Origin: Streptomyces alanosinicus
Lineage (GTDB): Bacteria; Actinomycetota; Actinomycetes; Streptomycetales; Streptomycetaceae
Assembly (NCBI RefSeq): GCF_014650595.1
Contig: NZ_BMVG01000005.1
Location: forward strand, 62,001 to 126,000
DNA: 64,000 nt
Direction: 5' to 3'
The notes beneath the pieces are model-generated. The model had not been told where the DNA came from, searched no databases, and saw only the letters and a list, made by a program, of their open reading frames with translations. The position numbers were made by a program, and so were the translations under genes. Shown one piece after another: positions 10,033 to 18,781 of this stretch; position 1 is the first letter of the stretch, and each line of letters opens with the position of its first letter.

Positions 10033-10761
10033 TTACGCGGGCTGCTGAGCAGCGGTGATCCGCTCGTCGCGCAGCGCCTCGTACCAGCGGTCGTCGACCG
10101 GCGGCAGCGCGTTGACATCGAGCGCCAGCTTCAGCAGCAGGTCGGCGATCAGCGGGTTGCGGGCGAGGACCGGGCCGTGCATGTACGTGCCGAAGACGGT
10201 CCCGTTGTACGCGCCCTCCGTGCCGTCCCCGGTGCCGTTGCCCCGGCCGATCTTCACCCGGGCGAACGGGCGGGCGGTCGGGCCGAGGTGGGTGACGCCC
10301 TGGTGGTTCTCGAAGCCGGTCAGCTGGGGCAGCCCGAGCTGCGGGTCGATGTCGCCGAGTACGTCGCCGACGCACCGCTCGCCCTCGCCGCGCACCGAGA
10401 CCACGTCGAGCAGGCCGAGGCCCGGCTCACGCTGGCCGAGGTCGTTGATGAACTCGTGACCGAGGATCTGGTAGCCGGCGCAGACCGAGAACACGATCGC
10501 GCCGTTCTGCACCGCCCGCTGCAGATGCCCGTCGCGGCGCAGCCGCTCGGCGGCGAGCCGCTGCGGACGGTCCTCGCCGCCGCCGATCAGATAGATGTCG
10601 CCGGAGGTCGGGATCGGCTGGTCGCTGCGCACGTCGAGCCGGGCCACGTCCAGGCCGCGCTGCCGGGCCCGCCGCTCCACGACGAGGGCGTTGCCCTGGT
10701 CGCCGTAGGTGCTGAGCAGGTCCGGGTAGATCCACACCAGCCGCAGTTGGTTGTCGCTCAT
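10033..10761 (-). CDS. gatD: Lipid II isoglutaminyl synthase, glutaminase subunit GatD
   Basis: This 242-residue class I glutamine amidotransferase-like protein supplies ammonia to MurT for amidation of D-glutamate in lipid II. The catalytic Cys lies in VFSVCAGYQILGHEF near residue 94 and the His in GTYMHGPVLARNP near 190. The N-terminus (RLVWIYPDLLSTYGDQGNA) is typical of the CobB/CobQ-like GatD family. It starts 21 bases after murT, and the two form the conserved murT-gatD pair, which makes the assignment firm. Confidence 0.92.
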   Translation of the reverse strand: MSDNQLRLVWIYPDLLSTYGDQGNALVVERRARQRGLDVARLDVRSDQPIPTSGDIYLIGGGEDRPQRLAAERLRRDGHLQRAVQNGAIVFSVCAGYQILGHEFINDLGQREPGLGLLDVVSVRGEGERCVGDVLGDIDPQLGLPQLTGFENHQGVTHLGPTARPFARVKIGRGNGTGDGTEGAYNGTVFGTYMHGPVLARNPLIADLLLKLALDVNALPPVDDRWYEALRDERITAAQQPA

Positions 10762-10782
10762 GAGGTGATCGCCCTTCGAAGA

Positions 10783-12021
10783 TCAGTTGCCGACGCGGCG
10801 GCGCAGGTCCTGGAACGCGGTGTAGTTCGCGATGACCTCGATCCGGCCGGGCGGGCACATCTGCACGGCCTGGTCGAGGTTCTCGCAGACCTGGAAGTGC
10901 TGGTTCGCGACCTCCAGACGGACGGCGAGGTCCAGCTTGCGGTCGCCGAGCACGAAGATCGGGTGGCCGCTCAGCCGGGTGTAGTCGACGTCCCACAGCC
11001 AGGAGGTGTCGGTGCCGTCGGCGCCGCGGGCGTTCACGGACAGGATCACCGGGGCGGGCGGCGGGTCGATCAGCGAGAAGGTCTCCAGCCAGCCGGCCGG
11101 GTTCTTCGCCAGCAGCAGCCGCAGATCGCGGCCGAGGAACTGGACGACGTCGTACCGTCCGGCCACGGCCTGTACCTGGTACATCCGTTCCAGGGCGACC
11201 TGCGGCGGCACCCCGAAGACGGCGGCGACGGCGGCCGAGGAGGCGGCGTTCGCCTTGTTGGCGCGGCCCGGCAGCTGCAGATGGATGGGCCAGGCCGAGC
11301 CGTGCGGGTCGAGCACATGGTCCCCGGACAGCGCCCAGGCCGGCTGGGGCCGGCGGAAACCGCACTCGCCGCAGAACCAGTCGTCGCCGGGGCGCTGCAT
11401 CACACCGCCGCAGGACGGGCAGGACCAGGCGTCGTCCTTCCACATCTGCCCGGCCGCGACCCAGATCACATTCGGGGAGGAGGAGGCGGCCCAGACGACC
11501 AGCGGGTCGTCGCAGTTGGCGACGATGACGGCCTTGGAGCCGGCCAGGCCCTCGCGCCAGTTCTCGGCGAGCATCCGGGTCTCGGCGGCGCGGTCGAGCT
11601 GGTCGCGGGAGAGGTTGAGCAGCGCGATGCACTTCGGGCTGGTGTCCCGGGCGACGCCGGCCAGGTACTTCTCGTCGACCTCGATGACGCCGAACTTCGA
11701 CTCGGTGCCGCCCGCGAGCGCGGAGGTGATACCGGCCGGCATGTTGGCGCCGAGCGCGTTCGAGACGACCGGGCCCGCGGCGCGCAGCGCCTCCGCGATC
11801 AGCCGGGTGGTCGTGGTCTTGCCGTTGGTCGCCGACACCAGGACGACGTCCAGGTTCTGTGCGAGCCGTGCGAGCAGGTCGGGGTCGAGTTTCAGCGCGA
11901 CCCGGCCGCCGATCACCGACCCGCTGCCGCGTCCCGCGGCGCGCGATGCCGCGGCGACCGCCTTGCCGGCCGTCACGGCCAGCTTGGCCCGCGGCGTGAG
12001 CGGGTCCGAGTTGCCTGCCAT
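10783..12021 (-). CDS. murT: Lipid II isoglutaminyl synthase, Mur ligase subunit MurT
   Basis: A 412-residue Mur ligase-like enzyme that activates the D-Glu carboxylate of lipid II with ATP and uses ammonia from GatD. The ATP loop is SATNGKTTTTRLIAEAL near residue 62. A four-Cys ribbon (CPSCGG and CGECGF, near 205-230) is the zinc-binding insert typical of MurT. A C-terminal DUF1727-like region follows. It acts on the inner face of the membrane. It is expressed with gatD (21-base gap) and diverges from def across a 149-base region. Confidence 0.92.
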   Translation of the reverse strand: MAGNSDPLTPRAKLAVTAGKAVAAASRAAGRGSGSVIGGRVALKLDPDLLARLAQNLDVVLVSATNGKTTTTRLIAEALRAAGPVVSNALGANMPAGITSALAGGTESKFGVIEVDEKYLAGVARDTSPKCIALLNLSRDQLDRAAETRMLAENWREGLAGSKAVIVANCDDPLVVWAASSSPNVIWVAAGQMWKDDAWSCPSCGGVMQRPGDDWFCGECGFRRPQPAWALSGDHVLDPHGSAWPIHLQLPGRANKANAASSAAVAAVFGVPPQVALERMYQVQAVAGRYDVVQFLGRDLRLLLAKNPAGWLETFSLIDPPPAPVILSVNARGADGTDTSWLWDVDYTRLSGHPIFVLGDRKLDLAVRLEVANQHFQVCENLDQAVQMCPPGRIEVIANYTAFQDLRRRVGN

Positions 12022-12170
12022 CAGTTCTCGATCCTCCTTGCGTACGCGCCGCGCCTGGGGCCATCCGGCAACGTGGTGTGGTCCTCAGCCTATCGAGATC
12101 CATTCGCACACCCGAATCCCGGCCCTCGTGCGCGACGGGTATGAGCTGAAGGAACCGTACCCTTGCCGCT

Positions 12171-12710
12171 ATGCGACACGGCACGATCCCGGGCGCCCAC
12201 GGGCGCGTCCGCCCCCTTTCCCTGCTCGGAGACGGCACGCTGCACGAGCCCTGCCGGGAGGTCACCGACTTCGGCTCCGAAGTGTCCGGCCTCGTGGAGG
12301 ACTTGTTCGCGACCATGTACGCGGCGCAGGGCGTGGGACTGGCGGCGAATCAGATCGGGGTGCCGTTGCGGGTTTTCGTCTACGACTGTCCGGATGACGA
12401 CGATGTGCGGCATCTCGGCCATGTGGTGAACCCCCGCCTGGTCGAGACGGACGGTGTGGTGATCCGCGGCCCGGAGGGCTGTCTGTCCCTGCCGGGTCTG
12501 GAGGCGGGGACGGAGCGCTACGACCATGCGGTGGTCGAGGGTCTCACGGTGACCGGGGAACCGGTCACCGTGCACGGCACGGGTTTCTTCGCGCGGTGCC
12601 TGCAGCACGAGTACGACCACCTGGAGGGCCGGGTGTACGCGGACCACCTCACGGGGTGGCGGAAACGCAGACTGACCAGGCAGATCAACCGGGCTTCATG
12701 GCACAGGTGA
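12171..12710 (+). CDS. def: Peptide deformylase
   Basis: A 179-residue metalloenzyme that removes the formyl group from nascent proteins. The three motifs are all present: GVGLAANQIGVPLR (motif 1), EGCLSLPG with the metal Cys (motif 2) and QHEYDHLEGRVYAD with the HExxH metal site (motif 3). Length is normal. It is convergent with the downstream TetR gene (14-base gap) and divergent from murT. Streptomycetes often carry more than one def, so this need not be the only copy. Confidence 0.94.
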   Translation: MRHGTIPGAHGRVRPLSLLGDGTLHEPCREVTDFGSEVSGLVEDLFATMYAAQGVGLAANQIGVPLRVFVYDCPDDDDVRHLGHVVNPRLVETDGVVIRGPEGCLSLPGLEAGTERYDHAVVEGLTVTGEPVTVHGTGFFARCLQHEYDHLEGRVYADHLTGWRKRRLTRQINRASWHR

Positions 12711-12724
12711 GGGGGACCGGCCCC

Positions 12725-13369
12725 TCAGAACCCCGGACCCCCGATTTTGTCCCCCGCGGCCGCGAGGCGGCCCCACAGCAGGTCGGCGAGCGACCTCACC
12801 AACTCGGCGCGGGAACAAGGCCGTTCGCCCAGCCACCAGTCCCCGGCCGCGTGCATCATCCCGACGATGCCATGCCCCCACACCCGCGCCAGCTGCTGAC
12901 TCTCCGGTCCGAGATCCACCCGCTCCTCGATGACCTGGGCCAGTTCCTCGCCCATCCTGCGGAGCAACGGCGCCGAGTGCTTGCCGACATCGAAGCCCTG
13001 GTCCGCGCCCGTGCTCCCCTCCGCCGGGTGCATCAGGAAGCGGTACACCTGAGGACGTGCCTCGATCGCGGCGAGATAGGTGTCCAGCGTGGACTCCACC
13101 CGTTCCCGCCGGTCCGCGGGAGCGTCCAGCGCCGCCCGCAGCGAATCGAGCAGCGCGTCCGTGTGGCGCTTGGCGAGCGCCGCGTAGAGTCCGCCCTTGT
13201 CGCCGAAGTGGCGGTACAGGATCGGCTTGGTGATCCCGGCCTCCGCCGCGATCGCGTTCATCGACGCCTGTGGGCCGTCGCGCAGCACCACCCTGTCGGC
13301 GGCCTCCAGCAGCTCGCGCCGTCGGCGGTCGGCGGACCGCTGTTGATCGGTCCGCTGCGTGGTGTCCAT
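12725..13369 (-). CDS. TetR family transcriptional regulator
   Basis: A 214-residue one-component regulator. The N-terminal helix-turn-helix (about residues 13-60) contains RRRELLEAADRVVLRDG and ITKPILYRHFGDKGGLYAAL, the classic TetR recognition region. The C-terminal helical domain has LDTYLAAIEARPQVYRFLMH and resembles regulators of fatty-acid or acyl-CoA genes. It diverges from the acyl-CoA dehydrogenase at 13540, and the shared 170-base region holds inverted repeats at 13484-13513. Local control of that gene plus itself is the likely role; the ligand (perhaps an acyl-CoA) is inferred. Confidence 0.87.
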   Translation of the reverse strand: MDTTQRTDQQRSADRRRRELLEAADRVVLRDGPQASMNAIAAEAGITKPILYRHFGDKGGLYAALAKRHTDALLDSLRAALDAPADRRERVESTLDTYLAAIEARPQVYRFLMHPAEGSTGADQGFDVGKHSAPLLRRMGEELAQVIEERVDLGPESQQLARVWGHGIVGMMHAAGDWWLGERPCSRAELVRSLADLLWGRLAAAGDKIGGPGF

Positions 13370-13483
13370 GTGCTCTCCCCACCCGTGCTGATTCGGTGAC
13401 GCCTGCGCAAACTAACACTGACTGTGCCCCTGACATCGAACGGGATGCCGAGGCGTCATCGACGGTTGACTTTTCCTACCCGT

Positions 13484-13513
13484 CGGTAACACACTCGGGT
13501 TACCGCTAGTAAC
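13484..13513. promoter_or_regulatory. Candidate TetR operator
   Basis: Two overlapping inverted repeats lie just before the acyl-CoA dehydrogenase gene: CGGTAAC (13484-13490) with GTTACCG (13499-13505), and GTTAC-cgcta-GTAAC (13499-13513). They share the GTTAC half-site. The site sits 27 bases upstream of the plus-strand ATG in the region shared with the divergent TetR gene. Confidence 0.5.
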
Positions 13514-13539
13514 ACCGTACCGCCGCCGCTGGAGGGGAC

Positions 13540-14769
13540 ATGGCCGAATTCACCATGGAGCTGAACGACGAACAGAGGGAAGTCCGGGACTGGCTCCATG
13601 GCTTCGCCGCCGATGTGATCCGCCCCGCGGCCGCCGAGTGGGACGAGCGCGAGGAGACCCCCTGGCCGGTCATCCAGGAGGCCGCCAAGGTCGGCATCTA
13701 CTCCCTTGACTTCTATGCCCAGCAGTACTTCGACCCCACCGGCCTCGGCATCCCGATGGCCATGGAGGAGCTCTTCTGGGGCGACGCCGGCATCGCCCTG
13801 TCCATCGTGGGCACCGGTCTGGCCGCCGTGGGCGTTCTCGCCAACGGGACCGAGGAGCAGATCGGCACCTGGATCCCGCAGATGTACGGCGACCAGACCG
13901 ATGTCAAGGTCGCCGCGTTCTGCTCCTCCGAGCCCGACGCCGGATCCGACGTGGCCTCCATGCGCACGCGAGCCGTGTACGACGAGGCGGCGGACGAGTG
14001 GGTGATCAACGGCACGAAGACCTGGGCCACCAACGGCGGCATCGCGGGCGTCCATGTCGTCGTGGCCAGCGTCGACCCGGAGCTGGGCTCCAAGGGGCAC
14101 GCGTCCTTCATCGTCCCGCCGGGCACCGCGGGTCTCGCACAGGGCCAGAAGTTCAAGAAGCACGGCATCCGTGCCTCGCACACCGCCGAGGTCATCCTCG
14201 ATCACGTCCGTGTCCCCGGCTCCTGTCTGCTCGGTGGCAAGGAGAAGCTGGACGAGCGGCTCGCCCGGGCCCGCGAGAAGGCGAAGGCCGCCGGCGGCGA
14301 GCGCGTGAAGAACGCGGCCATGGCGACGTTCGAGGCGTCCCGGCCCGCCGTGGGAGCCATGGCTGTCGGTACCGCCCGGGCGGCTTACGAGGTCGCGCTC
14401 GACTACGCCAGGACCCGCGAGCAGTTCGGGCGGCCGATCATCGACAACCAGGGTGTGGCCTTCCAGCTCGCCGACATGCGGACGCAGATCGACGCGGCTC
14501 GTCTGCTCGTCTGGCGGGCCTCGTGGATGGCGGTCAACGGCAGGCCGTTCACCGCCGCCGAGGGATCGATGTCCAAGCTGTTCGCGAGTGAGACCGCGAA
14601 GAAGGTGACCGCGCAGGCGATCCAGATCCTGGGCGGTAACGGGTACACGCGTGAGTACCCGGTGGAGCGGATGCACCGGGACAGCGCGATCTACACGATC
14701 TTCGAGGGTACGAGCGAGATCCAGCGGCTGGTCATCGCGCGCACGCTGGCCGGGATGACCATTCGGTAG
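13540..14769 (+). CDS. Acyl-CoA dehydrogenase
   Basis: A 409-residue FAD enzyme for the first oxidation step of acyl-CoA breakdown. It has the N-terminal helical domain, the middle beta domain (AAFCSSEPDAGSDVASM, WVINGTKTWATNGG) and the C-terminal domain with YTREYPVERMHRDSAIYTIF followed by EGTSEIQRL. The Glu of FEGTSEIQ is the expected catalytic base. A GGAGGGG ribosome site precedes the ATG. It is probably controlled by the divergent TetR regulator. Substrate chain length cannot be told from the sequence. Confidence 0.9.
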   Translation: MAEFTMELNDEQREVRDWLHGFAADVIRPAAAEWDEREETPWPVIQEAAKVGIYSLDFYAQQYFDPTGLGIPMAMEELFWGDAGIALSIVGTGLAAVGVLANGTEEQIGTWIPQMYGDQTDVKVAAFCSSEPDAGSDVASMRTRAVYDEAADEWVINGTKTWATNGGIAGVHVVVASVDPELGSKGHASFIVPPGTAGLAQGQKFKKHGIRASHTAEVILDHVRVPGSCLLGGKEKLDERLARAREKAKAAGGERVKNAAMATFEASRPAVGAMAVGTARAAYEVALDYARTREQFGRPIIDNQGVAFQLADMRTQIDAARLLVWRASWMAVNGRPFTAAEGSMSKLFASETAKKVTAQAIQILGGNGYTREYPVERMHRDSAIYTIFEGTSEIQRLVIARTLAGMTIR

Positions 14770-14810
14770 CGCCATGGGGGGTGCTGCGCGATCCGGTCAC
14801 TCCGTCGCGT

Positions 14811-14848
14811 GTGGCTGGTCGCGCAGTTCCCGGCGCCCCTGGGTGGGG
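14811..14848 (+). repeat. Dispersed Streptomyces intergenic motif
   Basis: The segment contains GTGGCTGGTCGCGCAGTTCC followed by a GCGCCCCTGGG element. It closely resembles a short sequence that I recall seeing repeatedly at 3' ends of genes in Streptomyces. It sits between the converging acyl-CoA dehydrogenase and cupin genes. Its role is unknown; one copy in this window does not prove it is a repeat. Confidence 0.45.
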
Positions 14849-14852
14849 AAAC

Positions 14853-15386
14853 TCACCTGTGTCTCAAGGGTGTCAGTTGCTCGATGTCGTACTTGGCCCT
14901 CAGCGCCTCGATGGCTTCCTGGTCCGGCGGGCCGCCGTTACCCAGAATTTCCAGCAGCTCTTCGAAATAGCGCTCGTGGTCGGGTGGCGGGGATGCCTGG
15001 AAGAACATCTTCGCCGGTGTGTCCGTCGGGTTCGTGAACGCGTGTGGGCAGCCCGGGGGTACGACGATGACCGTGCCCGGGGTGGCCCGTACCACCCTGC
15101 TGCCCGAACTGGACTCCCACTTCTGCCAGTTGTCGGGGGTACGGACGCGCGGCTCGAAGGCGAGGACATCCAGTTCGCCCTCCAGCACGTAGAACAGCTC
15201 CTCGCTGCGGGTGTGCACATGGGCGCCCACGTCGAAGCCCGGCGGGACCTCCACCTCGAAGGCGGAGGCCATCCGCGAATGCGTGCCGGTGACCTTGAAC
15301 GTCACCCGCTGGGCCGGCGTCTCCACGACACGGCCGTGGCCCGGCGGTACATACAGTCCCTCGGTCACTCCCTCGGTCCAGGTCAT
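14853..15386 (-). CDS. Cupin monooxygenase, MomA-like (quinone-forming)
   Basis: A 177-residue single-domain cupin. The beta-barrel motifs are visible as DVGAHVHTRSEELFYVLEG (two His and a Glu) and VVPPGCPHAFTNPTD (third His). It is the last gene of the rppA operon, seven bases after the P450. In published work, the cupin MomA family oxidises tetrahydroxynaphthalene to flaviolin, and homologues accompany rppA and CYP158A2. Pathway context rather than sequence alone supports this role. Confidence 0.75.
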   Translation of the reverse strand: MTWTEGVTEGLYVPPGHGRVVETPAQRVTFKVTGTHSRMASAFEVEVPPGFDVGAHVHTRSEELFYVLEGELDVLAFEPRVRTPDNWQKWESSSGSRVVRATPGTVIVVPPGCPHAFTNPTDTPAKMFFQASPPPDHERYFEELLEILGNGGPPDQEAIEALRAKYDIEQLTPLRHR

Positions 15387-15393
15387 GGTCGGC

Positions 15394-16608
15394 TCACCAG
15401 GTCACCGGCAGGGCCTCGGGCCCCCGGATCAGCGCGCCCTTCTTGAAGGGCACCTTCTCCGGCGGTACGGCCAGCCTCAGGCCCGGTACCCGGTCCAGCA
15501 GGGCGTCCACCAGGAGTTCCTCCTCCAGCCGGGCCAGCATGTTGCCGGGACAGAAATGCGGGCCGAAACCGAAGGACACATGGGGGTTCGGGCTGCGGGA
15601 GAAGTCGATGGTCTCCGGGTCGGGGAAGACCTCCGGGTCGCGGTTGGCGGCCAGATAGGAGTTGTACACCGCGTCTCCCGCGCGGATCCGCACGCCCCGG
15701 ATCTCCACGTCCTCCAGGGCGATCCGGGACAGGCCGACCGCGTTGCGGTGCGGGATCCAGCGCAGGATCTCGTCGATCGCCCTGGGACGGATCTCCGGCT
15801 CCGCGCGCAGCCGGTCCACCAGGTCGGGGCGGGTCAGCAGCAGATAGAACATCTGCCCGCTGTTGTTGGTGACCGCCTCGCCGCCGATCTGCAGGAGACC
15901 GGCCAGCCCGACGGCCTCCTCCAGGGTGACCTCGCCCCGGCCCACCGCGGCGCCCAGCAGCGAGGCGACGTCCTCGGCCGTGCTGTTCTCGCGCAGCCCG
16001 ATCAGGTCGGAGAAATAGGCGGCCATCTCCCGCTTGGCCTTCTCGCTCACCTCCTTGCCGTTCGAGGAGGACAGGATCAGCTGCGTCCAGGTGTGCATGG
16101 TGTGCCGGTCGGCGGCCGGGACGCCCATCATTTCGCAGATCACCGCGATCGGGAACGGACTGAGGACCGCGGCCGTGAGATCCGCGGGCGGGCCGTCCTG
16201 GAGGAGTTCGTCGACCAGTTCGTCCAGCATGGCGCGCGATTTCTCGCGCACCCGCTCCACGCCCTTGGCGGTGAACGCGGCCGCCACCGAGCGGCGCAGC
16301 CGGGTGTGGTCGGGCGGGTCGAGGAAACCGACCGCACCCGGGTCCGGGATGAAGTGCGGGGCCAGCCGGGTGACCGGCTTCTTCATCACCTCCTCGCGGC
16401 TGAAGCGGGGGTCGTTGGTGACCATGCGGACGTCGTCCATCCGGGTCACCAGCCACGCCCAGCCCTCGCCGTTGGGCAACTGGATGCGGGTGACCGGTCC
16501 CTCGCGCATCAGCTCCCTGAGCACCGGGTCGAAGTCCGTCCCGGTCAGGTCGAGCGCGGGCCAGTGCCGGATCGGGGGCAGGGTCTCGGTGAGCGTCTCT
16601 TCCGTCAT
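15394..16608 (-). CDS. Cytochrome P450, CYP158A-like flaviolin-coupling enzyme
   Basis: A 404-residue soluble P450. The haem ligand Cys is in FGFGPHFCPGNMLARLE, the ExxR-region helix precedes WIPHRNAVGLSRIA, and the I-helix reads QIGGEAVTNN, with Ala where most P450s have the oxygen-activating Thr. That replacement is known in CYP158A2, and the C-terminal KKGALIRGPEALPVTW also recalls that enzyme. CYP158A2 couples flaviolin oxidatively to dimers and trimers, giving pigment. I chose the ATG at 16608 (MTEET...), matching the 404-residue length of CYP158A2. It begins seven bases after rppA stops. Confidence 0.88.
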   Translation of the reverse strand: MTEETLTETLPPIRHWPALDLTGTDFDPVLRELMREGPVTRIQLPNGEGWAWLVTRMDDVRMVTNDPRFSREEVMKKPVTRLAPHFIPDPGAVGFLDPPDHTRLRRSVAAAFTAKGVERVREKSRAMLDELVDELLQDGPPADLTAAVLSPFPIAVICEMMGVPAADRHTMHTWTQLILSSSNGKEVSEKAKREMAAYFSDLIGLRENSTAEDVASLLGAAVGRGEVTLEEAVGLAGLLQIGGEAVTNNSGQMFYLLLTRPDLVDRLRAEPEIRPRAIDEILRWIPHRNAVGLSRIALEDVEIRGVRIRAGDAVYNSYLAANRDPEVFPDPETIDFSRSPNPHVSFGFGPHFCPGNMLARLEEELLVDALLDRVPGLRLAVPPEKVPFKKGALIRGPEALPVTW

Positions 16609-16615
16609 GCCGTAT

Positions 16616-17680
16616 TCATGCCGTTTCTCGGTCAGGGCCACGCCAGCGGCCCAGCGCCATTTCCGCGGTGATGCCGGGTCCGAACCCGGCGAGGAGCCCG
16701 CGCGCCCGGTGCTCGGCGCCGCCCTCGTCGAACATCCGGCGCAGCGCGTCCAGCACGACGCCGGAGGCGATGTTGCCGTACTCCGTGAGGGTGGCCCGGC
16801 TGAACCGGAACGCGTGCGGGTCGACCTGGAGGAACTTGCTCAGGTCATCGAGGATGCGGGGTCCGCCGGCGTGGACGATGTAGAAGTCCAGGTCGGACGC
16901 GTCCCAGCCGTGCATGCCCGCGAGATCCTGCAGCGCCGGGGCCAGCGGCTCCATGGTGGCCGGCACCCGCTTGTCGAGCAGGAAGTGGAACCCGGTCGCA
17001 CGGACGTCGTACATGATCCACTCTTCGGTCTTCGGGATCAGGTACGAGCCGTTGCGTTCGAGTTCGATGCCGGTGCCGCCCTTGCCGCGGACCACGGCGG
17101 CGGCTATGCCGTCACCGAACAGGCCGTTGGAGAGCAGCGAGCCGACGCCGAGGTCGGTGGGCTGGTAGCACAGCGAGCAGAACTCGCAGGCCACTATCAG
17201 AGCGTTGGCCTCGGGGTAGGCCGAGCAGAAGTCGTGCGCGCGGTTGATCGCCGCGCCGCCGGCCGCACAGCCCAGCTGGGCTATGGGGAACTGCCGGGTC
17301 GTGGGATCGAAGTCCATCTCGTTGATCAGCCACGCCGTGAGCGAGGGCATCATGAAGCCCGTGCACGAAACGTAGATGATCATGTCGATGTCGGTGGTCA
17401 GGAGCTCCGCGTCGTCGAGCGCCCGCTGGATCACCGCGGGGACCCGGGCCTTGGCCTCGGCCTCGTAGAGCTTGTTGCGGTCCTCGAAGCCGGGGTGCTT
17501 GAGGGTCTCCTCGATGGGCTGCACGATGTGCCGGGTCTTGACGCCCGTGTTCTCGATCAGCCGCAGCGCGAGCGGCAGTTGCGGGTGATCCGCGTGGCGG
17601 GAGCGCGCCAGTTCCAGCGTCTCCTCCATCGTGATCACGTGTTCCGGAACCGACACCGATGGTCTGCACAAAGTCGCCAT
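16616..17680 (-). CDS. rppA: 1,3,6,8-tetrahydroxynaphthalene synthase (type III PKS)
   Basis: This 354-residue homodimeric chalcone-synthase-like enzyme condenses five malonyl-CoA into tetrahydroxynaphthalene. The catalytic triad sits exactly at the canonical positions: Cys138 (IAQLGCAAGGAA), His270 (FYIVHAGGPRI) and Asn303 (LTEYGNIASG). Cys106 in IYVSCTGFMMPS is also kept. It heads a three-gene minus-strand set with a CYP158-like P450 and a cupin, which together make flaviolin-derived melanin-like pigment, probably protecting against UV or oxidative damage. The upstream region is shared with the plus-strand TenA-like relic. Confidence 0.95.
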   Translation of the reverse strand: MATLCRPSVSVPEHVITMEETLELARSRHADHPQLPLALRLIENTGVKTRHIVQPIEETLKHPGFEDRNKLYEAEAKARVPAVIQRALDDAELLTTDIDMIIYVSCTGFMMPSLTAWLINEMDFDPTTRQFPIAQLGCAAGGAAINRAHDFCSAYPEANALIVACEFCSLCYQPTDLGVGSLLSNGLFGDGIAAAVVRGKGGTGIELERNGSYLIPKTEEWIMYDVRATGFHFLLDKRVPATMEPLAPALQDLAGMHGWDASDLDFYIVHAGGPRILDDLSKFLQVDPHAFRFSRATLTEYGNIASGVVLDALRRMFDEGGAEHRARGLLAGFGPGITAEMALGRWRGPDRETA

Positions 17681-17864
17681 GAACCGTGCCTGCTTTCAGC
17701 CTTCCGGAAGGCCTTTGCCCGCCGGTCAGAAGGACGTTCACCTCAAGAGGTGGTTCACCCACGATCACTCGGACCGGCGACGATCTCTCGCCGAACTACT
17801 CCAGACCGGGGATGCCGTGCCAGGCTCGGGTGACAAGTGCCACATCCAGGTGAGGGAGAACGCC

Positions 17865-18511
17865 ATGACGGGTAGGGCCCGGGAACTGCTGCGCACGACC
17901 ACCGGAGCGCTCGCCCCGGACCCGGCGGCCAACCCCGTCGTTCCGCTCGTGGAACGCGGCGAGGCACCCGTACGGACGCTCGCGAGCCTCGCCCTGGAAC
18001 AGCGGTGGGTGATCCCGGCCGACCGCCGCGCCTTCGAGCACCTGGCGCAACGCGCCGACCCCGGCTGCGCGGCCTTCTTCACCACCCTCGCGACCGGCGA
18101 GGAACTGGCGGCGGCGCATCTGGAGGCCTTCGCACGGGCCTGTGGCGTGACGCAGGACCAGTCCCGCGCCTACGTCCCCCTGGCCGGCTGCCAGGCCTAC
18201 CCCGCCATGTCTCCTGGCTGGCCCTCAACGCATCGCCCGCTGACGTCGTCCTCGCCCTCACGGCGAACTTCTCCGCCTGGGGCGGCTACTGCGCCCGTAT
18301 CGCGACGGGCCTGCGCACGCACTACGGCTTCGGGGACGAGGCCTGCGCGTTCTTCGACTTCTTCGCCGAGCCGGCCCCCGACCTGGACGCACAGGCGGCG
18401 TCAGCGGTGCAGGCGGGCCTGGACTCGGGCACCCTGGACCCGGACAGCGCGCACACGTACGGAACCCTGCTCCAGAAGTACGAGAGCATGTTCTGGTCGA
18501 CGCTGAGCTGA
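17865..18511 (+). pseudogene. TenA-like gene with a one-base frameshift
   Basis: The ATG at 17865 (AGGTGAGGGA upstream) opens a frame reading MTGRARELLR to about 18206. The protein then continues in another frame from 18207 as VSWLALNASPADVVLAL through EKYESMFWSTLS-like sequence to the stop at 18511. Restoring one T (gcc-tat-gtc) before 18207 would give a single reading frame of about 216 residues. Helical content, conserved acidic and aromatic positions and size recall TenA/PqqC heme-oxygenase-like proteins, but the family call is moderate. It may be a true mutation or a sequencing error. Confidence 0.7.
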
Positions 18512-18522
18512 CCCGTCCACCT

Positions 18523-18756
18523 CTACGGCGCCCCGCTGCTGTGCGCGATACACGCCACGTCGATACGATCCGCCAGCTTGGCCAGCTCGATGGTCAAAGC
18601 CGCGACCGTGTCCTCGTCCAGCCCCTGCTCCCCGGTCTCGACGAGCCGCAGCCACCGAGCCCCCACGGTCCGCAGCAACTTACTCACATCGGCCGCACCC
18701 ACCTGCAGGGCCCCGCGGTCGTCCACGATCAGAGGCAGAGTCACTTCGCCGTTCAC
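18523..18756 (-). CDS. Small conserved protein (DUF6213-like)
   Basis: A 77-residue soluble protein starting at a GTG (VNGEVTLPLIVDDRG). It has a central LLRTVGARWLRLVETG segment and an acidic helix with TVAALTIELAKLADRIDV. The pattern matches a small family that I recall from many streptomycetes, annotated as DUF6213; function is unknown. The start is uncertain because no clear ribosome site is seen, and a reading from 18846 would add 30 poorly conserved-looking residues. It is convergent with the TenA-like relic. Confidence 0.65.
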   Translation of the reverse strand: MNGEVTLPLIVDDRGALQVGAADVSKLLRTVGARWLRLVETGEQGLDEDTVAALTIELAKLADRIDVACIAHSSGAP

Positions 18757-18781
18757 AAACCGGATGCTAGCCGCGCGGCGC

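Noticed and set aside
17865..18511. Programmed frameshifting in the TenA-like gene
   Set aside because: There is no slippery heptamer or downstream structure at 18207, and the family is not known for it. A base loss explains it more simply.
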